A stretch of DNA of 64,000 nucleotides. Origin: Agelaius tricolor. Lineage: Eukaryota > Chordata > Aves > Passeriformes > Icteridae. Both the position numbers and the translations under genes were made by a program. The stretch's first letter is position 1; each line of letters starts with the position of its first letter. Below are positions 41,131 to 54,600 of the stretch, in pieces. The stretch is from positions 4,602,001 to 4,666,000 of the forward strand of contig JALJCS010000034.1 in the NCBI GenBank assembly GCA_023055355.1, written 5' to 3'. Below the pieces are notes generated by a model. It made no database searches, had not been told where the DNA came from, and was given only the letters and a program-made list of their open reading frames with translations.

Positions 41131-44028
41131 CTGGAGTGGTGTGGTGTTACTCTATGTGGGCTGAAGCCTTCTGATACTCTATGGTGACACTCTGTGTATT
41201 GTGGCCATCTCAGCTCTGATGTGTGCTGTGACAGGTTTGGAGGTTTTTTTGGTGTTTTTTGGGGTAAGACTAAGCTGAATTTGAAAACATTCTGGTTGTT
41301 GAACAGCAGGGAAATTTCTTTTGGTGTCAGTTCAACATTCTACTGTGTTGTCTCCATCACCACGTGGAAGTTGAGTTCTGTGTCCTCCTCCCTTTCGCTG
41401 GATTTCTCCTGGGCACATGGTGAACACTGGTTTCACATATATTAGGTTTTATTTGAAATACTGGCAATATTGGAACAAAACTATCATGAGTTAAGGGTAC
41501 CACCCTGCAACACAGAGGACCTTTGGATAGAACCTAAGTTACTGTGTATTGTACCTACATCAGTCCAGATGTAAATCCAGACCTCTTAGCCTGGGAATGA
41601 AACTTTTCATTTTCATATGATGCATAAAAATGTAATGTATTCTGTACATATGAATTTTATGGGAGTAGTGAACTTTTAAGAATGAACAACACAGTTCTGT
41701 TATGCAGACCAGACAGGCTATACCATCCCACTGTCTTCTCCTGGGTCCATGCAATATTTGCAGTGCATGAGTTGTACTTTTTCCCTTCCCTGGGAGAAAG
41801 AAGATGATACCAGAAAGCATTTGTGCTTCACTAATGGGAAATCTTTCAGTAGGGGTTTTAGTTTACTCTGTAATTGGTGATCCCTTTGAGAAGGTAAGAA
41901 TTTGTTAAATTAATATTTTATATGGAAATAGTTATGTGTGTCAAAAAGTGAATGTCCTGTTTGTATAGGTAGGTATAGTGATTATATAGTAATTTTTGAG
42001 GGGTATGACTTTTACATATGGTATTAAAGTGCAATGCAGTTTCTGTTCTCTATTTCCAAGGGCTGGGAAAATGTCTGCAATGCTTTTTTGTGACTTTTCT
42101 TCAGTTTTCAAATCAAGAAATGCTTGAGGAATGTGTGTTTCTAAGGTTTCTATGCCTGCAAAATTGGTAACAATCCATCCAGCATTTTAATTTATGTGCC
42201 TCCTGCTTAACTGACAATGATGTGATGATTAATCTCTTGTAATTTGCAAACAGCACGTGGGGATATCAAATGTAAGGGTATTCCCCAGAGTCTAGTGCAG
42301 ACTTCATTATCCCTGCAAACACTACAGTGCATTGCTTTTGGAGAGTGAATAGATTTCAGTCAGACTTTATACAAAGTTCTGTGTAATGGGAAACTTGTTT
42401 GGGCTTGTCATGGATGCCTATTAATAACTTATTTCTCCAAGGTGTCATGATTGTATTGAAATAATACTGCATCCTAAAGTTGTGTCTCGTGTTTGTGTCT
42501 CAGCTACTTTACGTCTCATTCATGTGATGCTGGGGAGAATTTGGAATAGTTTCTATTTTCTGTAAGAATACAAACCCAGCACGTACTGTTTTCAGCCATG
42601 TATGGTACAGAAAGTGATTTCTCTTGAAAGGCAAATATTCTGGAACAAGATGTTCTGAACATTCTTTGAAAGTGATACAGAAACAAAACACTCTGAGTCA
42701 GTAATAATAGGAAAATCTTTCCTTTTCTTCTTCATTCTATAAGCAGAATTGATGAGCAATAACTGGAAAAACTGCCTTTTGGTTTTGGTGACTTACCCAC
42801 TCAGGAGTGATTTTTCATGCCTAAAATATGTAGCAGTAACTTTATGGAGCTGCTTATGATTCAAAGCCTGTTTGTATTTTCCTATGCATCAGTTGTCCTA
42901 ATGAGAGATCACTCATCCCCACATAAAATTTTTTGAACCCTGTGTGTAAATTGCTCAGCTTGAAGTGAAATGTTCTGTCCAGATGTACATGTGGACAAGT
43001 TTTCAGGTGTGGTGTGACAGATTTCCATGGCAGAAAACCCGTACCAACTCATCAGGATTTGTGTGCCCTGTTTCTCCTTTTCTCAGTGGAACCTGTAGAA
43101 CTTTTTTTTTTAGTGCTGGGCTTACTTCTGGGGTAAAAAGGGTGAATTAGTATCATTACCTACCCATGCAGATATCTTTTTTCCCCCCTTCTTAAACAGC
43201 ATTTCAAACTCCATTAGCAAGGCTACATAGGGAAAAAAGGGAGACTGTCAGATCCCCAGGGACCTCGGTGGATCTTTTAGCACAGGAAGCAATATGCACG
43301 TTGGTTTTCCCTCCTGCTGGGTCACATTTGAATGTCAAACACTTTAGCTGTGATGTAAAACACGAGGTGAGGCACTGAGTGAAGGGATGGCCCGTGGTAC
43401 AGGGTGACATCCTGGTGCTCCTGACAGCTTCACTTCTCCTTATCTTGGGGTGCAGAAAAGAGTATCCTCAAATATGCTATTTGCATAAGAATGACAGGAT
43501 GTGATGGGACAAATGAAGATTAATGGGAGGCTGTGCTGTCAGCATTGCCCATTGTCTCCAGATTGATGATGGTCTGGATTTTGTCTGCATTCATGGGCTT
43601 CAGTGTAGTTGAAACTGGAAGCTGTCCTGGTACCAGAATACTGAAGAGCTGAAGCTTTGCAAACGCATTGTTAGCACAGGAGGGCAGTGCTTGGCTCCCC
43701 ATTTCCAGCCATCCTGCTTCTTGCTATAAAAACATTTATTTTGAATATTGTGCCGGTGCAGGGGATTTTTCCTGCCTCCTTTTGCATATTTATTTTGCTT
43801 TTTAAAAACTTCCTGCTCCCTAGCCTTCCTCTTTACTTTTTTCCTCTTCCTTCACCTGCAAGTTTTGCTGCTCCTTATATAAGCTTTGTTGACTTGATTC
43901 TATTAACCAGTGTCTTTGAAATTAGTTTATTTTGTTTAAGAGTCATGTGAATAACACTGAGTTTTCTGTTCTGGTTGCATTAACAAAATAAAACAGAACT
44001 GCAGCTGATATTCTTCCTAGCAACTGCC

Positions 44029-44069
44029 AAGCATGAGGAAAGGGAATAAAACTCCCTTCCCTCATGCTT
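44029..44069. repeat. Inverted repeat, 17-bp arms with one mismatch, 7-nt loop
   Basis: AAGCATGAGGAAAGGGA at 44029-44045 pairs with TCCCTTCCCTCATGCTT at 44053-44069, with 16 of 17 positions complementary. The single mismatch is A/C on the + strand, so a minus-strand transcript would have a G-U wobble there. This is the strongest foldback in the window. Confidence 0.92.
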
Positions 44070-47000
44070 CTGTTGGATTTGAAGGAGTCTTCTGGGCAGA
44101 GAAATCAAGCAGAGATTTATCAAATTGATCTGCCCCTCAAAATGTTGATTACTATGTAGTTATGGGACAATCTTAATTTTAAATGGTTTGTTTTGATGAT
44201 AATAAAAAATGCATGATAAAACCATTTGGCAGAATCAGTAAAGAAATGATAATTTCTTGCCTGCAGCAAAAGTGAATAATCTTTCCTCTTTAAAAACATC
44301 AAAGTTCACTCATTCTGAAGGCTCATGGAAGGAATTCAAATATGTAAGTTTGCAGTTTTACAGGTTAAAAGGAATAGGAAAGTATCTTGCACATTTATTC
44401 CTTATTGTCTGGGAATGTGCATGTGCCGTTACAAAGCAGGTGATGCAGTGGCACAATCTTACTTCAGTACCACGTCACACATTCTTCTGTTTACATGTTT
44501 GCCTGTTTGTCATTTCTGTTTTGCCCAGATACATCTCACTAAAGGTGATCCCTGTGTTACAACTCTGACTTGGTAGGATTTCAGTTTTCCCAAGTGTTCT
44601 ATAGGACTGTAGAGTTAGAAGGCATATGATCCATCATGTGTCTTGCAGGGGTAGGGAATGAGCACAGTAAGGAAAGGGGGATAAGTCTCTTGCTGCCATT
44701 TCTCAGCAGTGCAGATTTCATCCAGGTTTGGAGGACAGGGGACCCAAGATTGGGTGATTTTTAGAAGGAAATGGTGCAGGAACATTTAACTTTGCCGCCT
44801 CTTGTGTTCTTGCGATGCAGTATTTTGGAATAGGAATTGAAGTATGGGAATGCAATCACCTCATCTCTCCGCACTGCTGAACCTTTAATTGTTATTTTTT
44901 ATGCTGAAATGCCTCTCTGCTTGTCAAAGGACACTCCTTGTATTCTTGTAAAACCCTGGGATTAAAAACAGTGAGTGAGATTTTGTGGGTCTCCTTTTCA
45001 GTCAGCCAGCACCTAGAGCGTTTACATCATCTTGTCCAGGTGCAAGTGTGACTCTTTGAAATAACAGAAGATGTGGGATTTCTTTTGAAGACAAGATTGT
45101 TCTGGAGCATATAATAAATTTTCAGAAAATGAAGCTTTAGGGAAAAATGATATCAAACTACATGACATTGAAAAGAGGATCAGATAGTCTAAAATACTTT
45201 CACAATTTTGGCACCATCACATTTTCCATCAATTAGTTTTCTCTGGTATGTGTTGGAGTTTTTCCTCTTAATTTTCATAAACTTGCAACTCTGACTGGGA
45301 TGAAGAGGTGCTCTGGAAAGTTTTTTAGAGGTTCAACTTTCCCTTTATTAATATCAGATCGTTACACTGTAAGGTGATTAGAAGTTTATTACCTTTACTT
45401 AAAAAAAAAAAAAGGAGCAGAAGAGTGAAGTGAAATTATTGAGAAGTTTTCACATGTTTTCTTTCACCTGCTAAACTGAAATGGCTGAATGGATACAGTT
45501 GATGAGCAGTGTTGTTTACTGGCTGAGACTTTCAAGGGGTTGAGACCTCCAGATTTTGAGGCTGGTTTACATAGAGAATCCATGGTTTTTAAAGATCCTG
45601 ACCACTCTTAGCATGCAGAGGTAGTTTTAGAGTTCATATATATATATTTGTATTTCTTTAAGTCAAGAGCTAGGTTTTAAGATTCACCTGAATATCCCTG
45701 TTTCCCTTCCCCCCCGCCTCCTTCCTCACAGATGAAAACTTTGTTTTCTCATGAGCACAGGAAATAAAATATTTCCAGGTGTGCAAAAGTGATTTTTGTT
45801 TCCAACTATTCGATTGTCAGAGTGTGGAGGGCTGAGTAGTAAATCAGCCTTAAGGCTGCTATGGTTTTAAAAACAAAATCTTAGTGGTGACAGCTGAAGA
45901 GCACAGTGACTTTTTCACTCAAGATTTATTACTTGCCTGAAAAGAAAGGTTGGAGGGAAAACTTGTTGGTCTGCATATTTTCTCCTTTAGCTGATACACT
46001 CTAGGGCCAGGACAAGTTGGCTTTATTTTGTCTGTGAAAACATACATTTAGACACTATATGTAAAAATATAATAGTTTTACTTCAAATAGAACAGAAGAG
46101 TCAATTCACCCTTCTCTTGTTGTTTATAGTGGAGAGCATTCCTTGCATCAGCTCAGCTGTGTGTTTTAGCATCACTTATACTTTTATCAACTTTCCTGCA
46201 GCATATGCCAGAACATTTATTTCAAGGTATCAATGTGTATTTATTCCATTCCAGAGATGGAAAGGTAAAGGCTATGAGCCAAGGTTTGTTCTTACTCAGA
46301 CCTCCTGCCTGGAGGTCACAGAGTCCAGCTAAGGTACGCAGGGTGCTAGCCAGCCTCTGGACACAGCGGGAACTTGGAAAGGCTCTTGGATTCATGTCTG
46401 TTGTGTAAAGGCTGTCCTGGTTCAATGAGTCTGTAACTGTGATAGCAGGTGTGGTTTTGGAGGTTTGTGGGTTTTTGTTTGGTTACTTTTGTTTATGTTT
46501 GTTTGGGGTTTTTTTTAACAGTGACATGGAAAAATTATGCTGTATTTCTAAGATAACATGGGAACATCTGGGGTTAAAATGAATAACACCTCTAAAAATG
46601 AAGGGCATGGAAGCAGTACACATAGAGTGGGTGTAAATTCCTCAGTGTTGGGTTAGGTCAAGTCTATTCTTCATGTAGGTTTGTTGACAAAGCAAAAAAC
46701 TTTATCTGGAGAAGTAACACTGATTTTATGACTAAGTGTAGTGTACCTGTACAGCAAAGTACAGAGAAGGCAGAGAAACCAAGTGCAGCAAGGCACTATG
46801 GCACTATATTCCATAGTCAGTGTGCTGGATGGAATGAGTCTTGGTTATATTGAATTAGCTCCATTAGGGTGGTGATAGCAGTTCAAGGAGAGACGTTCCA
46901 AACAGCCTTGGGTTTTAAATATTTACAGGAGTGACGTTGGGAGGGATGTAAGTGTAATACTGAGAGCTGCAGAAGCTCGAGGAAGGGCTGCAGTTAGGGT

Positions 47001-47089
47001 GTTTGGGCTGTAGCCACAGACACATTTGGAGTTTGCTTTGCACTTGGTCTTCTGCCCAGCTTTCCTCTTTGTGGATGTAAAATGCACAG

Positions 47090-47360
47090 TGTTTGTCCAG
47101 CTTTTTGTGTATGCTATATTAAAATAGCATAATAGAGGATGTTGTGTTTGTCAAGCACTCATGAGTTAAGGTTGTTAACTACAATCTTCATTCTTTCAGT
47201 GTGTGCATCATAGTGCAGGCTCTGTTTACATTAATTAAAGATGTGTGCATTGTGCATGATTAATTAAATTGCATTCATTTAGAAAATTATTTTTGCAAGT
47301 CATTACGATTGCCTCTACTTTAATTACCTTAATACTCACATTTCCTTGGTTTTGAGGGTT
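47090..47360. promoter_or_regulatory. TAAT-rich candidate enhancer
   Basis: This AT-rich but compositionally complex stretch has many homeodomain-type cores. ATTAATTA occurs twice (near 47230 and 47260), there are several TTAATTA/TAATTAC sites, and a TTGCAT octamer-like site lies near 47269. There is also a small palindrome ATGCTAT/ATAGCAT near 47111-47130. Such clusters are typical of conserved developmental enhancers in large introns. Conservation cannot be judged from one sequence. Confidence 0.2.
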
Positions 47361-49666
47361 CTGATTAACACTGTTTAAAATCAGATGAACCATCACTAGT
47401 TTCTGGGGGAGAATTATCAGGTTTCATTGTTTTGTGTCATACTGAGATCTTTGTGGCTATCAGCAGTACAGGACCCTCTGGGTCTGCCACAAAAAAACTT
47501 GTTTGTTTGAAATATGTGATAAATTGACAACATTTAGCTCCTTTGCTTAATGCTTTGCTGGTATTTTTTTGGTGGGGTCTGCTGTACAAGAATGGGACCC
47601 TTGCCTGTTATCCAGGGTATTTTCTGACAACAAAAGAATGCTTTCACCCCACTCTCCAGACTCTTGGTTTTCAATGTGTTTTCTCTTAATGTCAGGCTTT
47701 TTGTTCTGGTGTCTTCTTTCTCCTTTTGCTTGACTGTATTCAAACGACTCCCTGCAGTCATTTTGGGAGCCTAAATCCAGTATGGGCTGCAGACTCCTTG
47801 AGCCTTGGTAGGATCAGTGTTTGAGTGGGCAAAAGTTGGAAGAGGTATCTACAAAATGTCAAGAAGCCTCACAAAGCCTTTTCAAATTGAGATGTTTCAA
47901 GTCCTCTGTAATGTGGTCAGGTCTCAAGACCTCTCTCTAAAGGTTAGGGTGAAAGAGTTTTATTTTTATTAAATTTTTAAGAACTGTAAATAAAACTACA
48001 TTTTTCCTGGTCTCCTTCTCATGCAACAGCTGAAATGTTTTGACTGGAGCATTACAAAACAAATCAGTCTAAGGCAGCCAGCCAGCTTGGAAAGGACAAG
48101 AAGGTCAAAGCTTGGAATAGCATAAGCTACTAAATAGATTATTTTATAATATAAAATGTTGAGTGACTTCTATATTAACTGTTGATAGTTATCTTTCCCC
48201 TAATAGGTTAGGGAGCTGTTCCAGTAAAAAGGGTGAAACAAGAGGCCTGGCTTTGTACAGGTCACTGGTTTGGTGTCAGTCAGAACCAAGGGCAGCTTGG
48301 GAGGATGAGGTGGCCAGCACACAGTGCCACTATTTGGTTGCACACTTAAAGATTGTGAACTTTTCACTTCTCATTTTAGCTTTAGGAAACCTCTGAACCT
48401 CAGATCTTTATAATGAGCAAGCTGAAATACAGTCAATCTCTTTACATCAGTAAAAGACTCTAAAGAACAGCTGAATTTAGGGATTAGGTGCTATGCACTT
48501 GTTTCTCAGTAAGGATTTTAGTAATCTTTTATTTAATGTTCTTCATAGATATTAGATGCCATCATTAATCCTTTCAGTTGGTTAGAACCATTTCTTTGTG
48601 AAATTTCTGTGGGGAGAAGGAAAAACAGGAGGTCACAATCAGAATTTCCAAGAGCTGATTTTTACAAAACTTTTATTGTGTTAGAGGAGAAGATCCAGCT
48701 TTAAATTCTATTTGCTCCATCCGTGATGAAAGCTGGATGTCTTGCACATGTGCTGCACATAGTTTTAGGGATGAATGGAAATACCATTCCTGTGCAGTAT
48801 ATATAACACTGAAAGACAATAAGTTTGTTCAGGAAAGACAGGCTCTTTCTCTAAGAACTTAGTTTAATTCTTAACATAAAGGTGAATGTGGTAGTGTAAT
48901 AATGTAGCACAGGAGGAAAGGGAGCAATCTGGAGGTGACTGATTAATAATGTATCATTTCATAAGGTGTGTGGAAGGATGCATGTGCACTGAAGGGCAGA
49001 GCTAGGGCTCTCCCTGTCCATGTGAGGTGTTAACATCTGCTGTAAACAGTGCTAACTTGGTGAATGACTGCTAGAACCCTGGGTACCTCAGGGTTGGACT
49101 GGATATGCATAATAACAAGATCTTGTGTGTGTTGTGTGTTTTAGGCTGTGTGTGGTTCGATGTATGGGCAACTGTAAGAGTTAGCTCAGACTCAGGACTA
49201 TTTGTGATTTTTTTTTTTGGGATAACCTAGAAAAACATGTAAATGACAAGGTGATTGAGAGCAAAGGGTCTGAAAGTTTAATGGGTATTTTGATTGAGCA
49301 GTGCCAGGTGGGACTCAGCAGTTCTGGAAATCTGAAGTGACTGCTTCTTTTGGGGGTTATATATGACATATTGTTACCTAGCTGAGGAATTTAATTAAAG
49401 AAGGTGTAGTCACTACTTCTTTTCTTTTAAATGTATGTGTATTCCCTCCATGGCAAGTGAAGTTTTGTGCTACAGAGAAGCATAAACCAAGTATATGTGC
49501 TTTGAACACACTTTAAAGCAATACTATGATTGCTGTCTACAGCATCTTCTTGAAGTACTCTTCCCAGTCAGGCACTGGAAAGGATAATTTTGGGAACTGC
49601 CCTTTTTAGGAGGGGTTTTGATTATGTGATGTTGTTGCATGCAGAATGAGAGGAGAGTCAGCTATT

Positions 49667-50095
49667 CCTAAACAGAAACTGGTTTATGCCTTTGATCATC
49701 CTTGCTGTCCTGCTCTGAACCTCTTCCAGATCTATTACATCCTTTTGGAGAGAAGGGGACCGAGGTGCAACATGGGTTTGTGTGGTGCACAACGATGTTT
49801 TCTGGTCTGATCTTTACCCTTTTATTAGCAGTCCTGAATTTTTAATGCCAGAATTGCTTTTTTGACTGCTGCCAAGAGCCAAACTAGAGTTTTCATCACT
49901 CTCTATTAAGACGACAAGTGGTAATGATTCATCTCATGGCACATGTGTTTATTTATGAAGAGAATATTGAATTTCCCATGTTTGGTGTTTTGCCTTTACT
50001 TACATTGAACATTATCCAATTGCTGTCTCCTGAGAATCTTGGACAGTTCTTTACCATCAGTCTTCATCCCTGTTTATTTGAATGACTCTGTCATT
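49667..50095 (-). mobile_element. Old CR1/L3-like LINE fragment, antisense
   Basis: The + strand carries, in the right order, phrases of the common amniote antisense CR1-type repeat. TTGATCATCCTTGCTGTCCT is followed by a CTGAACCTCTTCCAG block, then ACATCCTTTTGGAG, later TTTTTTGACTGCTGCCAAGA, then CTTTACTTACATTGAACATT and TCTTGGACAGTTCTTTACC. Many substitutions show that it is ancient. No coding frame is intact. The boundaries and the exact family are uncertain. Confidence 0.6.
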
Positions 50096-50530
50096 AGAAA
50101 TTATGGCTCCTATATGATGTAATTTCTCTGGTATTAAACCTCATAAAGGAGGTGTAAATTTTATACAGGAAAAATAGATGGAGATGAAGGGGTCTGTACT
50201 GTGTCGCAATAGAGAGGTAACAGGAAAGGCCTCTCCCCTGCCAGTGCATGCTGTTATCTACAGACAGATCCTGACAAGCACAGTTGGACTCTTACTGAAA
50301 ACAGAGAAGCAGAGGAATGAGAGATAAAGCATCACACAATATAACGAACTGGGGGGAATTTGTATTTCTTTGCACTGTTGTTTATTGGTTCTGAAGAGGA
50401 AAGGGAGAAGAACGAGATGCCTGGCACGGGTTTTGGTGCACATTTGGGTACAAAACGAGCAAGCAGAAGCAAAGCAAAAATTAAAAAAAAAAAAAACTTA
50501 AAGAGAATGATCATTCTAAAAGAAGATTGT

Positions 50531-50600
50531 CTCTGTATAACTCTGTATAACAGTGTACATGGAGAGAGCCTAAACATGTACATGTGTGGAGAGCCTAAAC
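50531..50600. repeat. Pair of adjacent short duplications
   Basis: CTCTGTATAA occurs twice back to back at 50531-50550. Just after, TACATGGAGAGAGCCTAAAC at 50556-50575 is echoed by TACATGTGTGGAGAGCC at 50579 running on through TAAAC to 50600. The two slippage-like events lie within 70 bases. Confidence 0.75.
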
Positions 50601-51587
50601 CTGCCTATCTGTTTATAAAGAGGAAAGCAGTGAAACAGGCAGTCCTTAAGGTTTACTTGGTGGTAGGAAAAAAAACAATCTGTAAGGAGGGCTGGGTCTT
50701 TACAGTAGGCAGCAATGCAGAAGGAAAGTGCTGAGTGCCAGCCCCCCCATTCTGGGGGAATGCACTCCTGAGAGTGGCACAGAAAATGGAGGGAGCGCAG
50801 CATTGGTTCTTGCAGACAAGAGTGAGTCCTCTTCAGACTGCAGAGATCTTAGCTGTGCTTCAGAAGTTGTTTTTCTTAGTGGTGAATGCTTTCTGCAGAA
50901 GTCACTGAGCGAGGAGAGGCAGTGTTAGCCAGTTTGCAGGGCAAGTCTTATTTCATTACTTAACAGGGAGGCACGTGAGCTATGTAAGCAAGAACACACG
51001 CCAGGGTGTGTGTGTTCATCAGTCAGCATGTGGGGTGTGTGTAATTGGCAAACACACACCTTGGAACATGTTCCTGCACCTATAAAATGGCCATTTATTT
51101 TAGTTTTATTAAGGAATGTAAATACCCTCTGCTAGCTTACAAAATTCTCTTTTTTACATATATAAAATTGAAACACTGTTCTTTCATGCATTTAATGCTG
51201 AAGTGTGTTAAAGTCTTTAAATACCTGTTTTAGTGCTTAAGTATTACTTTGATCTGATATCTGAGCTTCTCTGTTGTCTCCATGCACTAAACAATTCCAT
51301 TTGAGTGGGTGTGAGGAAATGTAACTTGACTTCATCCTAGATTTCCCTGTTGATTCCTATTCCTTGTGCTCCTCTGAGCTTCCCCACCTGTACTTAGAAA
51401 CAATACATTTCCCTGGGGAGCTGCAGTACAAACCTTATTCTTCACCCAGAAGGATTGGCTTCAGAGGATATCACTCTTGGTGATGGTTTGATTCTGTGTA
51501 TCAGCAGGGAAGGATTTTATCATGTTGCTTCAACTGTCTGCCTGCTCTCCAGATAAAAGTGTTGTCAAGGGGTGGAAGAGTATGAAA

Positions 51588-51647
51588 AATCAGTGACATT
51601 GAAGTAGGCTGTGCTTGAATCAGTGACATGGAAATAGGCTGCAGCTC
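51588..51647. repeat. 30-bp imperfect tandem duplication
   Basis: AATCAGTGACATTGAAGTAG starting at 51588 recurs as AATCAGTGACATGGAAATAG starting at 51618. The period is 30 bases, and GGCTG follows both copies. Confidence 0.8.
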
Positions 51648-54600
51648 CTTGCTGGACTTCTGGCAGTGTGCTGCCTATAGAAGACTGACACCTTCTTATT
51701 GAAGGCCTCTGTCTCCTCTGTACATCGTGAGCAAGAGTGATGGAAACAAAGTGGAAGAGCTGTAATTGCTGTAGGCACTGTAATTGAGGCATTAGGTGCA
51801 ATTCTGTCACTGTTTCTCCAGAAATTGCTGATTAACATTCACAGAGCTCAAAAGTCTTCCCTCTGTGTGACCCCACTGTGTGTGAAAGGATTTCAGAGTT
51901 ATGGCTGAAGGGGAAGTCTTGTGTTTTCTCCTTTTTGGGTTACTTTTTTTTTTTTTTTAGTTATTTTCCAGCAAAGAGAGCAGGGAAAGGAGAGGAGCCA
52001 CCACTGAAGGCTCTAGGTCATGTGCAAGATTTGTACAAGACCATTTACTGGCTTTGTAGATAATAGGACTCTGTCCTGCCTTTGTTTTTCATGTGAAAAC
52101 AGAGTGTGTTTTACAGGAGATGCCACATCACAAATAAAGAAACTGTTTAAGCAGACACATTTCCACAACAAAGGCATATTTTGACGTCATCTGCCAGCAA
52201 TGCTGTGACAGAACATAAATAATGTGGGCTCTTAGAAAAGGAAAAACATTAATTGGAACCATTAACCTTCTGAGACAGTGAAGACATTTGGAAAGAAATG
52301 ATTTTAATTAGTACTGTTCTAAGAGAAGAAAAGTTGTGGTTTGATTCAGAATCTCCAGGATTTGTGTACCTGGCTTGCCACCTGAAGTTTTGGGCTCACA
52401 GAGAAATGCAAACTCATTATTCTAATGGCACTCTGTTTTGTTTTGGTTTTTTGCTGTTCTTCTGTGGTAGGATTTCCATGGGTTTACATTTTATTTATGT
52501 GGATCTTATTCTCATAAAAATACTGATGCAAAAGATCTTAACCTGGAACTCCTTCATGCTCAAACAATTTTCTTTTCCTGTAAGCTGAGGATTGCATTTC
52601 TTTCTGACACTGGAATAATTTATGTATATGCTTTACTGTAAAGCTCAGTGTGGATTTGACTGTCTGCAGAATTGGAATTATAGAAACTAGGAAAGGGTGA
52701 CTAAAGTCAATATCTGATTAGGCAGAAATACACCATGCGTACAAACAGGGCTGAAACAAGGCTTGTTTTGGCAATTCTGAACCCCTTGAGCTTTAACATT
52801 GTCTGTTTATATAACATATTTATATATTATACCCAAATTATTAATAGAATCACTTGTTTTTCTACTTTTCCTCATATAATAATGGAGTGAAAGAACAAAG
52901 CTTTGCTGAAGGAAAAGTACTAAGAAAAAGCTTGCAGTGGGATATAGTTCTCCCACCTCACCAGAGATGAGGGAGAGAGTGAAAATGAACCCAGTGCTTT
53001 CTCAGCCAGATGGTCCTGATGCCCTGGGCTGATAACTTCCTGCACATGGGCAGGCTGCACAGCCATCTTTTGTAGGTGCATCACATAAAGCTGGGTTTGC
53101 CAGGAGAAATGTTTTTGTATGGAACATGAGAGTAAATCTTGCTGCTTCAATTTCAGCTTTGAGCAGGAATGATGTGTCTAAATGTTGGCTTGTACTGATA
53201 AAAAACATTCTGGGTTAAAAAAAACCACACTTCAAGTCCTGTCCTCATCCACAATGTGTTCTCTTCCAAAGAGGTGGTTGGTGTGTCCACATCATTCAGC
53301 CCTTCACCAAGTATATGTTACCTTGGAGGAAATAAAACAACAAATGTCAGGGTCCTGAAGGTGAATTTGCTTTCTTTTGTGCATGTGTTTTATTGGGGTA
53401 CGATGGAACAAAGACTTTTTCTAATTTCGAGTGTTTTTGTGGTAAAATGGGTTGTTGTGGTGTTCTTCCTTGTGGAAGAATATAAAGGTAGTCTCTTATC
53501 ATTCTGTATTTTCCTTGGCTTTTTTAATAGTTGCTTCAACTGTGATTCCCTATTCTGTAAGGAGCAGCTGTTGCACCTGATTCTGTTTCTTACTATCACA
53601 ATGGTCCTGAGCAAACATGCTTTTGTTTCAACAGTCATTTTATTCATGCACATGAAATTATTGAATTTTGTGTCTGCTAATCTGAAAGTTAACTAAAGGA
53701 TGCTAAATATCTGGACACTTGGTCTAATTGAATTTCTTTGAACAATGACACCTGTTATCTCTAGTTATCTAATTTATTTGTTACCAAGAACTGGAAGAAG
53801 AAACATTGAGCATTTTGAAAGTTTTGTGCACATGTTTTTAAATTACTCTTCAGGTTCCCAAAACTTGGGATCAGCAGATGGCAGTCAAACCCAAGTTCCA
53901 TCTCTTAGCTTGCACAGACTTTTCCAAATCCCGTGCCTGTAGGAGAAAGTGGGAAGAGAGACTCTGTGGCAGAGTTGTGTCAGAAGAGATGTTCTTACAC
54001 ATCTGTAAACAGATAGAGGTTTGTCAGACCTTACAAAAGAGAAGCTTTGGTTTCTCTCTGAGATTTGCAGAGGTTGTTTGTTTCAGGTCATTGGACTTGG
54101 GAAGCTCTTGAATTTTTTTTTTTTTAAAGCCTCTGTGGATGTTTTGAAAAAGAGCAAACTGCTGATTAGGTTGTCTCACTAGTCTTCTAGAGATGGGTCT
54201 ATTTTAAAATATTTTCTTATTCTACATGTGTAAGGAAAGAGCTTAGTTTTTACACCTGGAGTGTCTGTCTCACTTTGGAGTATGTGTTTCTTATTAATTA
54301 GTTTTTTTTTTTTTAATAAAAACCTTAAGTTTCTTTAATTCATCGTGGTTAATGCTTAAAAGGAATTTTTTTTTTACACTTGCTACTTGTAGTTTAATTG
54401 TTTTTTTGCTGGAAGATCAGCTAAGTGGCTCAAGGTTGTTGAGTATTTTATGGTCTTTTGATTTAGATCCTATTCTAAGTAGTTTGACACTTGCAAACCA
54501 GTACAGCTGTATTTAAGTTGTCAATGGAGTAGTTTCCTAGAGCTGCACCTTCCATGTAACACAGTTATTCCAAAGATTAGTTACTGAAAACATGAGAACT

